64,000 nt of DNA from Colwellia sp. RSH04. GTDB lineage: Bacteria; Pseudomonadota; Gammaproteobacteria; Enterobacterales; Alteromonadaceae. Made by a program: the position numbers and the translations under genes. The notes under the pieces were generated by a model. It saw nothing but the letters and a program-made list of their open reading frames with translations, was not told the DNA's origin and searched no databases. The DNA lies in NCBI RefSeq assembly GCF_003545765.1, contig NZ_QXIO01000008.1:102111-166110 (forward strand), read 5' to 3'. Below, piece after piece: positions 54,205-63,937 of the stretch. Every line of letters starts with the position of its first letter. Position 1 is the first letter of the stretch.

Positions 54205-55812
54205 CTACATTCTAAAGATACCAAACTTGGTATCTTCAATTGGCTTATTAAGTGATGCAGAAATGGCTAGACCTAATACTTGCCTAGTGTCGGCAGGGTC
54301 AATAATGCCATCATCCCAAAGACGAGCTGAAGCATAATAAGGATGTCCTTGATGCTCATAATTATCCATAATTGGCTTTTTAAACTGTTGTTCTTCTTCT
54401 TCACTCCAGCTTTCGCCAAGTTTCTCTTTCTTATCTCGAGTTACTTGTGCCATTACTCCAGCTGCTTGTTCACCTCCCATAACAGAGATACGAGAATTAG
54501 GCCACATAAACAAAAAGCGCGGATCATACGCTCTACCACACATGCCGTAGTTACCCGCGCCAAAACTTCCGCCTATTAAAATGGTAAATTTAGGTACTTG
54601 TGCGGTAGCTACAGCAGTTACCATTTTAGCGCCATGCTTTGCTATACCACCTGATTCATACTGTTTGCCTACCATGAAACCAGTAATGTTTTGTAAAAAG
54701 ACCAGTGGAATTTTGCGTTGAGCACAAAGTTGTATGAAATGAGCCCCTTTCTCAGCTGATTCACCAAATAGCACACCGTTATTGGCAACAATACCAACAG
54801 GGTAACCATAAATATGGGCAAAACCACATACTAAGGTGTTGCCATAAAGTGCTTTAAATTCATCAAAATGACTGCCGTCTACAATACGAGCGATAATTTC
54901 TCTCACATCGTAAGGTTGGCGAGTGTCTTTAGGAATAATGCCATAAATTTCACTGCTATCGTATGCAGGTTCGCTAACTGCTTCGAATTTAATAGACAGA
55001 GGCTTTTCGCGGTTCAAGTTACTCACAGCACTACGAGCAATCTCTAGTGCATGGTGATCGTTTTGAGCATAGTGATCAGTAACCCCAGAAGTTCTACAGT
55101 GAACATCAGCGCCACCTAGATCTTCGGCACTAACCACTTCACCTGTTGCAGCTTTAACCAGTGGTGGGCCTGCTAAGAAAATTGTTCCTTGTTCTTTAAC
55201 AATGATTGACTCATCTGCCATAGCAGGTACATAGGCGCCACCAGCAGTACATGAGCCCATGACAACCGCAATTTGTGGAATATTTTGCGCAGACATATTG
55301 GCTTGATTAAAGAAAATACGGCCAAAATGCTCTTTATCAGGAAAAACATCATCTTGATTAGGTAAGTTTGCTCCACCTGAGTCGACAAGATAAATACAAG
55401 GCAGGTTATTTTCTTGAGCAATGGTTTGTGCTCGAATATGTTTTTTAACCGTCAATGGGTAATAAGTACCACCCTTAACAGTGGCATCATTAGCAACAAT
55501 GACACACTCTTGACCACCAACACGTCCTATACCAGTAATAATACCAGCACAAGGTACATTGTCTTCGTAAACTTTATAGGCAGCTAGTTGTGAAAACTCA
55601 AGAAAAGGTGAGCCATTATCGAGTAATGCATTCACTCTATCGCGAGGTAATAATTTACCTCGATCGGTGTGACGTTTACGGCTTCTATCGCCACCACCTT
55701 GTTTAACATCACTTAATTTTTCGCGCAAGTCATCAACTTGGCTTTGCATATGTGCAGCATTATCAATGAAATCTTGGCTGCGAGTATTAATTTTAGAAAT
55801 TATTTTAGCCAC
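54205..55812 (-). CDS. liuB: Methylcrotonyl-CoA carboxylase carboxyltransferase beta subunit
   Basis: 535 residues, starting at GTG 55812 with AAGG eight bases upstream. Two crotonase-like carboxyltransferase halves: [65 protein letters not shown] and [20 protein letters not shown] are the MCC/PCC signatures. It carboxylates 3-methylcrotonyl-CoA using carboxybiotin on LiuD. The 77-base gap to liuA is the widest between the first genes of the operon. Confidence 0.96.
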   Translation of the reverse strand: MAKIISKINTRSQDFIDNAAHMQSQVDDLREKLSDVKQGGGDRSRKRHTDRGKLLPRDRVNALLDNGSPFLEFSQLAAYKVYEDNVPCAGIITGIGRVGGQECVIVANDATVKGGTYYPLTVKKHIRAQTIAQENNLPCIYLVDSGGANLPNQDDVFPDKEHFGRIFFNQANMSAQNIPQIAVVMGSCTAGGAYVPAMADESIIVKEQGTIFLAGPPLVKAATGEVVSAEDLGGADVHCRTSGVTDHYAQNDHHALEIARSAVSNLNREKPLSIKFEAVSEPAYDSSEIYGIIPKDTRQPYDVREIIARIVDGSHFDEFKALYGNTLVCGFAHIYGYPVGIVANNGVLFGESAEKGAHFIQLCAQRKIPLVFLQNITGFMVGKQYESGGIAKHGAKMVTAVATAQVPKFTILIGGSFGAGNYGMCGRAYDPRFLFMWPNSRISVMGGEQAAGVMAQVTRDKKEKLGESWSEEEEQQFKKPIMDNYEHQGHPYYASARLWDDGIIDPADTRQVLGLAISASLNKPIEDTKFGIFRM

Positions 55813-55889
55813 AATAAAGACCTTTATATAGGAATAGCAAGTTGGTGAAGAGCTATATTAATTTTAGAAAAATATAGCTCTCTGTATGA

Positions 55890-57059
55890 TTAGTTCGATT
55901 CGTTAAATAGTTCGCGACCAATTAACATACGGCGAATTTCAGATGTTCCTGCACCAATTTCATACAACTTAGCATCACGTAATAAGCGACCAGCAGGGAA
56001 CTCATTGATATAACCATTACCGCCGAGTAATTGAATTGCATCTAAAGACATTTTGGTTGCAAGTTCGGCAGAATATAAGATAACACCTGCAGCATCTTTA
56101 CGGGTTGTTTCACCGCGATCAGCAGCTTGTGCGCACATATACGCGTATGCTTTTGCCGCATTCATTTGCGTATACATATCAGCTATTTTCCCTTGGATAA
56201 GCTGGAATTCACCAATAGATTGACCGAACTGTTTTCTGTCATGAATATATGGCACAACAAGATCCATACAAGCATCCATAATACCTAGAGGGCCGCCAGT
56301 TAGAACTAAACGTTCATAATCTAGGCCAGACATTAGAACACGAACACCTTTACCTTCTTCACCTAAAATATTTTCAGCAGGTACTTCACAGTTTTCAAAC
56401 ACGAGCTCACAGGTGTTAGAACCACGCATACCTAACTTATCGAGTTTTTGATGACGAGAAAAACCTGGGAAATCGCGTTCAACGATAAAAGCAGTGATGC
56501 CTTTAGAGCCTGCTGAGGTATCTGTTTTGGCATAAATAACATAAACATTTGCATCAGGCCCGTTAGTGATCCACATTTTATTACCATTTAAAATGTATTT
56601 ATCACCTTGTTTGTCTGCACGTAACTTCATGCTAACGACATCAGAGCCTGCATTAGGTTCACTCATCGCTAAGGCACCAATATGCTCACCAGTACATAGT
56701 TTAGGTAAATACTTTGCTTTTTGTTCATGAGAACCATTTTTGTTTAACTGATTTAAACAAAGGTTAGACATGGCACCGTAACTTAAACCCACCGAAGCTG
56801 ATGCACGCGAAATTTCTTGCATGGCAACCATATGTTCTAAGTAGCCTAAATTCGAACCACCGTATTGCTCATCGACAGTCATTCCTAGCAGACCTAGATC
56901 ACCAAATTTACGCCATAAGTCAGCAGGAAATTCATTGTCTATATCTATTTGCGCGGCACGTGGTGCAATTTCATCTCGAGCAAAGGCGTTAACAGTGTCA
57001 CGAATCATTTCGACGGTTTCGCCTAAATTAAAGTTGAGTGAGCTGAATTGTGAAATCAT
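55890..57059 (-). CDS. liuA: Isovaleryl-CoA dehydrogenase
   Basis: 389 residues, an FAD-dependent acyl-CoA dehydrogenase that makes 3-methylcrotonyl-CoA from isovaleryl-CoA, passing electrons to ETF. Blocks: [43 protein letters not shown] with the Glu that serves as base in this subfamily, [13 protein letters not shown] and [17 protein letters not shown], where an ordinary catalytic Glu is replaced by Gly. That pattern separates it from the dehydrogenase at 58990. Follows liuR by 11 bases. Confidence 0.95.
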   Translation of the reverse strand: MISQFSSLNFNLGETVEMIRDTVNAFARDEIAPRAAQIDIDNEFPADLWRKFGDLGLLGMTVDEQYGGSNLGYLEHMVAMQEISRASASVGLSYGAMSNLCLNQLNKNGSHEQKAKYLPKLCTGEHIGALAMSEPNAGSDVVSMKLRADKQGDKYILNGNKMWITNGPDANVYVIYAKTDTSAGSKGITAFIVERDFPGFSRHQKLDKLGMRGSNTCELVFENCEVPAENILGEEGKGVRVLMSGLDYERLVLTGGPLGIMDACMDLVVPYIHDRKQFGQSIGEFQLIQGKIADMYTQMNAAKAYAYMCAQAADRGETTRKDAAGVILYSAELATKMSLDAIQLLGGNGYINEFPAGRLLRDAKLYEIGAGTSEIRRMLIGRELFNESN

Positions 57060-57070
57060 ATGGGGTGTCC

Positions 57071-57475
57071 TTAATTTTGGTCAGCAGTTATTTTAGCTAA
57101 TGTGTTTTGGCAATTACTTTCTAGATCGTTAAGCTCTAGAAGAACGGCATTTATATCTTCAAGTTGTTGCTTTAAATCATTTTTCTTTTGTGCAATCAAT
57201 TTCATCATCGTAGATAACTGAGTAACACTGGTTTTATCCGCGTCATAAAGTTCGAAAAGCCTTCCTGTTTCAGCAAGCGAAAAACCTAAGCGTTTACCGC
57301 GTAGAATTAACTTTAGCCTAACTCTATCTCTTTGGTTATAAATTCGTGTTTGACCTTTGCGGCTAGGATGCAATAGACCTTGGTCTTCATAAAAACGTAT
57401 ACTTCGTGTTGTTATGTCGAATTCTTTTGACAATTCACTTATTGAGTATTTTGTTTGATTAACTTTCGTATTCAT
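57071..57475 (-). CDS. liuR: MerR-family regulator of branched-chain amino acid degradation
   Basis: 134 residues. N-terminal MerR helix-turn-helix and wing: [51 protein letters not shown] coiled-coil dimerisation helix follows (about 80-130). LiuR proteins bind TTTACG-N4-CGTAAA boxes; two lie in the 309-base divergent region next to it, so it probably controls both catabolic operons and itself. The inducer is not known from sequence. Confidence 0.94.
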   Translation of the reverse strand: MNTKVNQTKYSISELSKEFDITTRSIRFYEDQGLLHPSRKGQTRIYNQRDRVRLKLILRGKRLGFSLAETGRLFELYDADKTSVTQLSTMMKLIAQKKNDLKQQLEDINAVLLELNDLESNCQNTLAKITADQN

Positions 57476-57530
57476 TGTCTTGCCGTGGTTATCATTAAAT
57501 AAAGCTATAATGAATTCACCTTACATGAAG

Positions 57531-57546
57531 TTTACGTAAACGTAAA
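57531..57546. promoter_or_regulatory. LiuR box 1
   Basis: TTTACGTAAACGTAAA, a TTTACG-N4-CGTAAA palindrome 56 bases before liuR, placed to act on the leftward liu operon. Confidence 0.85.
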
Positions 57547-57678
57547 GTTTGCAGCTGTGGTTTTTATTCATACCGCAGTAAAATACCGGTAAAAAGTTGG
57601 CTATTAATCAAATACCATCCGCTAACTGTAACTCATAGCTTACACTCTCTAAATCGAACATAAAGACTAGTACTAAAG

Positions 57679-57694
57679 TTTACGTTGGCGTAAA
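57679..57694. promoter_or_regulatory. LiuR box 2
   Basis: TTTACGTTGGCGTAAA, the same TTTACG-N4-CGTAAA arms and spacing, 91 bases before the thiolase gene, placed to act on the rightward operon. The rest of the divergent region (57476-57784) holds no ORF. Confidence 0.85.
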
Positions 57695-57784
57695 GGTAAT
57701 ATTAAGTTAGGCTTAATAGATTATTTTTCGTAATTTATAAGCTTATCTATGTGGTGAGCTGCGTATCATTTTTGGAGATTTTTC

Positions 57785-58969
57785 ATGTCGACTCACGATC
57801 CTATTGTCATTGTCTCAGCTAAAAGAACACCTATGGGTGGATTTGGTGGCTGTTTGTCAGGTGTAGATGCAACACAGCTAGGGGCATCTGCAATCAAAGC
57901 TGCTATGACTGATGCTAAAATTGCTAACGATCAAGTAGATGAAGTTATTATGGGGTGTGTATTACCTGCTGGTTTAAAACAGGCACCAGCTCGTCAAGCC
58001 GCTATTGCCGCAGAATTAGATTTATCGACAGTTTGTACCACTATTAATAAAGTGTGTGGTTCAGGAATGAAAGCTGCCATGCAAGCGCACGATGCAATTA
58101 TTGCTGGCTCAATAAATGTCGCTATTGCAGGTGGTATGGAAAGCATGAGTAATGCACCGTACATTTTACCCAAAGCACGAAGTGGTATGCGAATGGGGCA
58201 TGGACAAGTTATTGATCACATGATGCTGGATGGTTTAGAAAATGCCTACGATGGCATTTCAATGGGCTGTTTCGCACAAGAAACAGCGGATGAAACGGGC
58301 TTTAGCCGAGAAGAAATGGATGCTTTTGCAATTCGTTCATTAGAGCGCGCAAATAGTGCTATTGAAACAGGTGCGTTTGCTAACGAAATTACTCCGGTAA
58401 CTGTTAAATCAAGGCGTAACGAAACAGTGATTGATATTGATGAGCAACCTGGTAATGCCCGTCCTGATAAAATACCGTCACTTCGCCCAGCCTTTAAAAA
58501 AGATGGCACTATAACAGCAGCTAATTCAAGTTCTATCTCTGACGGTGCCGCGGCTTTAGTGATGATGAAGTTATCTCAAGCGAAAGAGCAAGGTTTAACA
58601 CCTTTATGTAAAGTTGTCGCCCACGCAACCCATGCGCAAAAACCTGCTGAATTTACCGTCGCACCTGTTGGTGCCATGAATAAGTTGCTTGATAAAGCTG
58701 GCTGGACAACAGATGACGTAGATTTGTTTGAGATCAACGAAGCGTTTGCCATGGTTACCATGTTAGCAGTTAAAAATTTAAATTTAGACATGAATAAAGT
58801 CAATATTAATGGCGGTGCATGTGCCTTAGGTCATCCTTTGGGGGCAAGTGGTGCTAGAATTATGGTGACATTAATTCACGCACTAAAAAATAAAGGCTTA
58901 TCTAAAGGTGTTGCTTCTTTATGTATTGGTGGCGGAGAAGCCACAGCAATAGCGTTAGAAATGTTATAA
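57785..58969 (+). CDS. Acetyl-CoA C-acyltransferase (thiolase) of isoleucine/leucine degradation
   Basis: 394 residues, standard thiolase II length. The nucleophilic Cys is in INKVCGSGMKAAM (about 91), with His in GGACALGHPLGASGAR and the second Cys in CIGGGEATAI. It cleaves 2-methylacetoacetyl-CoA or acetoacetyl-CoA with CoA. First gene of the rightward operon behind LiuR box 2, with GGAGA ahead of ATG 57785. The Shewanella counterpart is annotated ivdA. Confidence 0.95.
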   Translation: MSTHDPIVIVSAKRTPMGGFGGCLSGVDATQLGASAIKAAMTDAKIANDQVDEVIMGCVLPAGLKQAPARQAAIAAELDLSTVCTTINKVCGSGMKAAMQAHDAIIAGSINVAIAGGMESMSNAPYILPKARSGMRMGHGQVIDHMMLDGLENAYDGISMGCFAQETADETGFSREEMDAFAIRSLERANSAIETGAFANEITPVTVKSRRNETVIDIDEQPGNARPDKIPSLRPAFKKDGTITAANSSSISDGAAALVMMKLSQAKEQGLTPLCKVVAHATHAQKPAEFTVAPVGAMNKLLDKAGWTTDDVDLFEINEAFAMVTMLAVKNLNLDMNKVNINGGACALGHPLGASGARIMVTLIHALKNKGLSKGVASLCIGGGEATAIALEML

Positions 58970-58989
58970 GCAAAAATTAGGAATAGAAA

Positions 58990-60147
58990 ATGAATTTTGA
59001 TTTAACTGAAGATCAGCAAATGTTTGCTGATACGGCAAAACAATTTAGTGATAGTGAATTACTTCCTAATGCAGCGAAATGGGATCAGGAGCACATTTTC
59101 CCTAAAGACGTTATTACTAAAGCAGGAGAGTTAGGCTTTTGTGGTTTATACGCACCTGAGGATGCAGGTGGATTAGGGTTAAGTCGTCTTGACTCTTCCA
59201 TCATCTTTGAACAAATGGCTATGGGCTGTACAACAACAACAGCGATGATGACCATTCATAATATGGCTACATGGATGATCGCCACATGGGGAACAAATTC
59301 TGTTAAAGAAACTTGGTGTCCTGAATTAGTCACAGGTGAAAAACTAGCATCTTACTGTTTAACTGAGCCTGGTTCTGGCTCTGATGCGGCTTCATTAAGA
59401 ACAAGTGCTAAAAAAGTCGGTGACCATTATGTGGTTAATGGTTCTAAAATGTTTATTTCAGGTGCTGGTGAAACTGATGTACTTGTTGTAATGGCAAGAA
59501 CAGGAGAGGCGGGACCTAAAGGTGTTTCTGCTATTGTTATTCCTGCAGATGCTGAAGGCGTTATTTATGGTAAGGCAGAAGAAAAGCTTGGCTGGAATGC
59601 TCAACCAACGCGATTAATTACCTTTGATAACGTTAAAGTTCCTGTAGAGAACTTACTTGCGTCTGAAGGTGAAGGTTTTACTTTAGCGATGAAAGGGCTT
59701 GATGGCGGTCGTATTAATATTGCGACTTGCTCTATCGGCACTGCACAACAAGCATTGAATACGGCGATGGAATACATGCAAGAGCGCCAACAATTTGGTA
59801 AACCTATTGCCGCTTTCCAAGGCTTACAATTTAAACTAGCTGATATGGCAACTGAACTAGTTGCAGCAAGACAGCTTGTTCGTTTAGCGGCATATAAATT
59901 AGATAAAAATGATCCTGAAAAAACAGCTTATTGTGCCATGGCCAAACGTTTTGCAACCGATATAGGTTTTCAAGTATGTGATGCAGCCCTGCAAATCCAT
60001 GGTGGGTATGGTTATATCAAAGAATATCCAATTGAGCGCCACTTTAGAGATGTAAGGGTTCATCAGATCCTTGAAGGAACGAATGAGATCATGCGTCTTA
60101 TTATAGCTAGACGACTGCTTACTGATGGTGCAGGTCAACTACTTTAA
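58990..60147 (+). CDS. Acyl-CoA dehydrogenase (isobutyryl-/2-methylbutyryl-CoA type)
   Basis: 385 residues, an FAD enzyme: CLTEPGSGSDAASLRTSAKK, MFISGAGETDVLVVMART, QIHGGYGYIKEYPIERHFRDVRV and ILEGTNEIMRLI with the usual catalytic Glu. By position it should oxidise isobutyryl-CoA (valine) and/or 2-methylbutyryl-CoA (isoleucine). The gap to the thiolase is only 20 bases; related Shewanella operons have methylmalonate-semialdehyde dehydrogenase here. Confidence 0.93.
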   Translation: MNFDLTEDQQMFADTAKQFSDSELLPNAAKWDQEHIFPKDVITKAGELGFCGLYAPEDAGGLGLSRLDSSIIFEQMAMGCTTTTAMMTIHNMATWMIATWGTNSVKETWCPELVTGEKLASYCLTEPGSGSDAASLRTSAKKVGDHYVVNGSKMFISGAGETDVLVVMARTGEAGPKGVSAIVIPADAEGVIYGKAEEKLGWNAQPTRLITFDNVKVPVENLLASEGEGFTLAMKGLDGGRINIATCSIGTAQQALNTAMEYMQERQQFGKPIAAFQGLQFKLADMATELVAARQLVRLAAYKLDKNDPEKTAYCAMAKRFATDIGFQVCDAALQIHGGYGYIKEYPIERHFRDVRVHQILEGTNEIMRLIIARRLLTDGAGQLL

Positions 60148-60180
60148 CCGCACAAAAACATTTTATATTTAGGATTTTAA

Positions 60181-60957
60181 ATGTCTGATTATTTATTAGT
60201 TGAAAAAAAAGGTAATACTGCGGTGGTAACGTTTAATAACCCACCTGCACATACATGGACAGCGCAAAGCTTAGCAGAACTTCGTGATTTAGTTTTAGCA
60301 TTAAATGACGATAAAGAGATATATGCCTTAGTACTTACAGGTGGTGGGGAAAAGTTCTTCTCAGCAGGTGCTGATTTGAATGTTTTTGCCAGTGGTGATA
60401 AAGCGATAGCGCGTGATATGAGTGATATTTTTGGTCAAGCGTTTGAAACGTTATCTCAATTTAGAGGTGTATCAATAGCAGCGATTAATGGTTATGCCAT
60501 GGGCGGCGGTCTTGAAGTCGCTTTAGCTTGTGATATCAGAATTGCAGAGCAGCATGCTGTAATGGCATTGCCAGAAGCAACGGTAGGTTTATTACCTTGT
60601 GCTGGTGGTACACAAAACCTTGCTATATTAGTAGGTGAAGGTTGGACCAAGCGTATGATTTTATGTGGTGAAAGACTCGACGCGACTAAAGCACAAACTA
60701 TAGGTTTAGTCGAAGACGTTGTTGCATCAGGTGAAGGTTTAACATCAGCTATTGAGTTGGCTAAGAAAGTAGCTAAACAAAGCCCTGTTGCTGTGGCTGC
60801 GTGTAAGCAATTAGTACAAAAAAATCGTCATATGCCTATCAGTGAAGCGTTACCTCAAGAAAGAAAAGCATTTGTTGACTTATTTGATTCTGAAGATCAA
60901 AAAGAAGGCGTGCAAGCATTTTTAGAAAAACGTAAACCCGTTTGGCAAAATAAATAA
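60181..60957 (+). CDS. Enoyl-CoA hydratase of valine/isoleucine degradation
   Basis: 258 residues. Crotonase fold with KFFSAGADLNVF, both catalytic Glu (GGGLEVALACD and ALPEATVGLLPCAGGTQ) and a C-terminal helix. It hydrates methacrylyl-CoA and tiglyl-CoA. It lies in the middle of the rightward operon, followed 10 bases later by the hydrolase that consumes 3-hydroxyisobutyryl-CoA. Confidence 0.93.
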   Translation: MSDYLLVEKKGNTAVVTFNNPPAHTWTAQSLAELRDLVLALNDDKEIYALVLTGGGEKFFSAGADLNVFASGDKAIARDMSDIFGQAFETLSQFRGVSIAAINGYAMGGGLEVALACDIRIAEQHAVMALPEATVGLLPCAGGTQNLAILVGEGWTKRMILCGERLDATKAQTIGLVEDVVASGEGLTSAIELAKKVAKQSPVAVAACKQLVQKNRHMPISEALPQERKAFVDLFDSEDQKEGVQAFLEKRKPVWQNK

Positions 60958-60967
60958 GGCATCTACT

Positions 60968-62104
60968 ATGACAAAGACTACCGATGTCGTTCTTTTTGAA
61001 GAACAGTTATGCGATAACGGGAAAAAAATCGCGATAGCAACGTTAAATTCACCTCGCTCATTAAATGCGTTAAGTGGTGAAATGATCGACTTGCTATATC
61101 CGCAATTATTAGCGTGGCAAAAAGCGGATGATATTGCCCTTGTCGTTTTAAAAGGTGAAGGTGAAAAAGCATTTTGTGCTGGCGGTGATATAGTTCACCT
61201 CTTTCAAGAAATGAAGAATCATCTCGGTGATTACGCGCCTGGTATAGAAGAATACTTTACTAAAGAGTACACATTAGATTATTTAATTCACAGCTATAAT
61301 AAGCCATTTGTTGTATGGGGTAGCGGTATTGTTATGGGAGGGGGGCTAGGAATGATGGTTGGCGCGAGTCATCGCATTGTAACTGAATCATCACGTATTG
61401 CCATGCCTGAAATAAGCATAGGGTTATACCCTGATGTTGGTGGAAGCTATTTTCTAAATAAAATGCCAAATGGTGTAGGCTTATTTTTAGGACTTACTGG
61501 TGCGAGTATTAATGCTGCAGATGCTAAATACAGCAAGTTAGCCGACTATTTTATCTCTCAAGACAAAGAAACTCAGTTTATTGCGAATTTAAAAACGATT
61601 AACTGGGGTGATTCGGTGTCACTAAACCACGAAAAACTTTCTGCGTTAACCCTCGAGTTAGAACAACTCAGTCAAACTGAGTTACCAAAATCGTTTTTAA
61701 GAGAGCACCAAGCATTAATTTCACAATTAGTTGATGCTGATAATCTAAATACAATAGTCGAAAATATTGTAACCCATGATATTGATGATAAATGGTTTAA
61801 CCGAGGCCAGAAATCACTGAAACACGGTAGCCCATTAAGTGCACAGCTTACGTATCGACAATTAGAGAAAGGACGTGGGTTAACGCTTGTTGATTGTTTT
61901 AGAATGGAACTGAACCTTTCAGTTAAATCAGGCCAGTTTGGTGAATTTGTCGAAGGGGTTCGTGCTTTGTTGATCGATAAAGATAACCAGCCTAAATGGC
62001 GTTATTCATCAATTGAAGAAGTAGATGAAAGCACAATCGATTGGTTTTTCATCGACAAGTGGGATGAAGGTAAACACCCACTCCAATCACTTACAATAAA
62101 ATAA
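60968..62104 (+). CDS. 3-hydroxyisobutyryl-CoA hydrolase
   Basis: 378 residues, a crotonase-superfamily thioesterase longer than ordinary hydratases. Blocks: AFCAGGDIVHLFQEM, VMGGGLGMMVGASHRI, AMPEISIGLYPDVGGSYFL and a C-terminal SLKHGSPLSAQLTYRQLEKG region typical of HIBCH. It frees 3-hydroxyisobutyrate, the valine-pathway intermediate, before methacrylyl-CoA-related toxicity builds up. Next in the operon is the dehydrogenase acting on its product. Confidence 0.95.
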   Translation: MTKTTDVVLFEEQLCDNGKKIAIATLNSPRSLNALSGEMIDLLYPQLLAWQKADDIALVVLKGEGEKAFCAGGDIVHLFQEMKNHLGDYAPGIEEYFTKEYTLDYLIHSYNKPFVVWGSGIVMGGGLGMMVGASHRIVTESSRIAMPEISIGLYPDVGGSYFLNKMPNGVGLFLGLTGASINAADAKYSKLADYFISQDKETQFIANLKTINWGDSVSLNHEKLSALTLELEQLSQTELPKSFLREHQALISQLVDADNLNTIVENIVTHDIDDKWFNRGQKSLKHGSPLSAQLTYRQLEKGRGLTLVDCFRMELNLSVKSGQFGEFVEGVRALLIDKDNQPKWRYSSIEEVDESTIDWFFIDKWDEGKHPLQSLTIK

Positions 62105-62134
62105 GATTTTTAAGAACTTTAAGAGGATAGGTTA

Positions 62135-63025
62135 ATGGCAACGATTGCATTTATCGGATTAGGTAATATGGGTGGCCCTATGGCTATCAATTTAGTTAAA
62201 GCGGGTCATCAGGTTTGTGTCTTTGACTTGTCTGCTACAGCTGTAAATCAAGTGGTTGAACAAGGCGCTACAACAGCGACGAACGCATCAGATTGCGTTA
62301 AGGGGGCTGATTTTATAATTTCAATGCTTCCGGCGGGTAAACATGTAGATGCAGTTTACCTTAGTGAAGATTCAGGACTAATAAATCATATAGCACCAGG
62401 CAGTATTGTAATAGATTCTTCTACAATTGATACTGAAACATCACAAAATGTTGCAAAAGCCTTAGCAGAAAAGGGCATTGAATTTGTTGATGCCCCAGTA
62501 TCTGGTGGTGTTGGTGGAGCTGTCGCTGGAACATTAAGCTTTATGGTTGGTGGCTCAATCAATGAATTTGAAAAAGTTAAGCCAATTCTATCAGCCATGG
62601 GTAAAAATATATTTCATGCGGGTGAGCATGGAGCTGGTCAAGTGGCGAAAGTGTGCAACAACATGCTTTTATCTGTTTTGATGGTTGGTACAAGTGAGGC
62701 ATTACAATTAGGAATAGCTAACGGGTTAGATCCTAAAGTACTATCAAATATCATGAGTAAAAGCTCAGGTAGTAACTGGACTTTAGATGTCTACAATCCT
62801 TGTCCTGATGTTATGGATGGTGTGCCATCATCAAATGACTACCAAGGTGGATTCATGGTTGATTTAATGGCGAAAGATTTAGGTCTTGCTATGGAAACTG
62901 CTCTATTGAGTAAGTCTTCAACACCGATGGGCGCATTAGCAAGAAGTTTATATGCTATGCATGCTGCATCGGGTGAAGGTAGTAAGGATTTCTCCAGTAT
63001 TTTTAAATTATTTGATAAAGAATAA
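62135..63025 (+). CDS. mmsB: 3-hydroxyisobutyrate dehydrogenase
   Basis: 296 residues. NAD-binding start ATIAFIGLGNMGGPMAINL, substrate motif DAPVSGGVGGAVAGTL, catalytic Lys in GAGQVAKVCNNMLL, and KDLGLAMETA near the end. It oxidises 3-hydroxyisobutyrate to methylmalonate semialdehyde. The next enzyme (mmsA) is not in this window. AAGAGG precedes ATG 62135. Confidence 0.96.
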   Translation: MATIAFIGLGNMGGPMAINLVKAGHQVCVFDLSATAVNQVVEQGATTATNASDCVKGADFIISMLPAGKHVDAVYLSEDSGLINHIAPGSIVIDSSTIDTETSQNVAKALAEKGIEFVDAPVSGGVGGAVAGTLSFMVGGSINEFEKVKPILSAMGKNIFHAGEHGAGQVAKVCNNMLLSVLMVGTSEALQLGIANGLDPKVLSNIMSKSSGSNWTLDVYNPCPDVMDGVPSSNDYQGGFMVDLMAKDLGLAMETALLSKSSTPMGALARSLYAMHAASGEGSKDFSSIFKLFDKE

Positions 63026-63036
63026 AGTGAAGCAAA

Positions 63037-63798
63037 ATGAATTTACAAGATAAAACAATTGTTATCACAGGTGGCGGACAAGGCCTTGGTAGAACAATGG
63101 CGATCAGTTTGGCAAAAAATGGAGCAAACATTGCGCTAATTGATTTAAATGAAGAATTATTACAAGAAAGTGCAGCATTAATTGAGCAAGAGGGTGTAAA
63201 GGTACGCTATTACATTGCTAATGTTAGTGTTGAAAGTGATGTTGAAACAATTTTCAGTAAGATTAATGATGATTTCAATGGTATAGATGGCTTAATCAAT
63301 AATGCGGGTATATTACGCGATGGCATGTTCGTTAAAGTGAAAGACGGCAAAGTTGCGAAGAAAATGTCACTAGAAAGCTTTCAATCAGTAATTGATGTTA
63401 ACTTAACAGGCGTGTTCTTGTGTGGCCGTGAAGCTGCCGTTCATATGGTTAATTCTGGTGGTGAAGGTGTGATCATAAATATGTCATCCATCGCAAGAGG
63501 TGGCAACATAGGTCAAACAAATTATGCTGCAGCTAAAGCCGGTGTTGTTGCAATGACGACGACGTGGGCAAGAGAGTTAGGGCGACACAATATTCGTGTG
63601 GGCGCTATTGCTCCAGGTGTTATTAGAACTGCTATGACCGATGCAATGAAACCAGAAATGCGAGATAGGCTAGAAAAAATGAAACCAGTCGGGCGTCTTG
63701 GTGAAGCTGAAGAAATAGCTCACACGGCAAAATATATTTTTGAAAATGATTTCTTTACTGGTCGTGTGGTAGAAATAGATGGCGGTTTATGCATGTAA
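63037..63798 (+). CDS. Short-chain dehydrogenase, probably 3-hydroxy-2-methylbutyryl-CoA dehydrogenase
   Basis: 253 residues of classical SDR: TGGGQGLGRTMA cofactor loop, NNAG, Ser in NMSSIARGG and Y-x-x-x-K in QTNYAAAKAG, GVIRT near the end. An Asp after strand 2 (ALIDLN) points to NAD. Its operon place makes the isoleucine intermediate 3-hydroxy-2-methylbutyryl-CoA the likely substrate, feeding the thiolase; a FabG-like role is less likely. Confidence 0.9.
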   Translation: MNLQDKTIVITGGGQGLGRTMAISLAKNGANIALIDLNEELLQESAALIEQEGVKVRYYIANVSVESDVETIFSKINDDFNGIDGLINNAGILRDGMFVKVKDGKVAKKMSLESFQSVIDVNLTGVFLCGREAAVHMVNSGGEGVIINMSSIARGGNIGQTNYAAAKAGVVAMTTTWARELGRHNIRVGAIAPGVIRTAMTDAMKPEMRDRLEKMKPVGRLGEAEEIAHTAKYIFENDFFTGRVVEIDGGLCM

Positions 63799-63814
63799 CA
63801 ATAGTGTATGCAAA

Positions 63815-63865
63815 GTAAATGTCTTAATAAAAGGTTGTTTTTTGATTAAATTGTGCAACCTTTGA
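63815..63865 (+). terminator. Weak hairpin after the rightward catabolic operon
   Basis: AAAGGTTG and CAACCTTT pair around a long T-rich loop (about 18 nt). There is no T-run after the stem, so it is only a possible terminator. Confidence 0.35.
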
Positions 63866-63905
63866 ACACTTAGACTAGTATTAGTAAATAATTTGCTTTT
63901 AGGGG

Positions 63906-63937
63906 TTGACCCAGCCAATAAAATCTCTAGAATGCGC
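63906..63937 (+). promoter_or_regulatory. Strong promoter of rRNA-operon P1 type
   Basis: TTGACC (63906-63911), 16 bases, TAGAAT (63928-63933), then a GCGC discriminator and CATCCACTTCCACGGGGC. A GCGC start region after a near-consensus promoter is typical of stringently controlled rRNA promoters, and AT-rich sequence upstream fits an UP element. The 16S rRNA gene itself would lie beyond the right edge. Confidence 0.65.
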
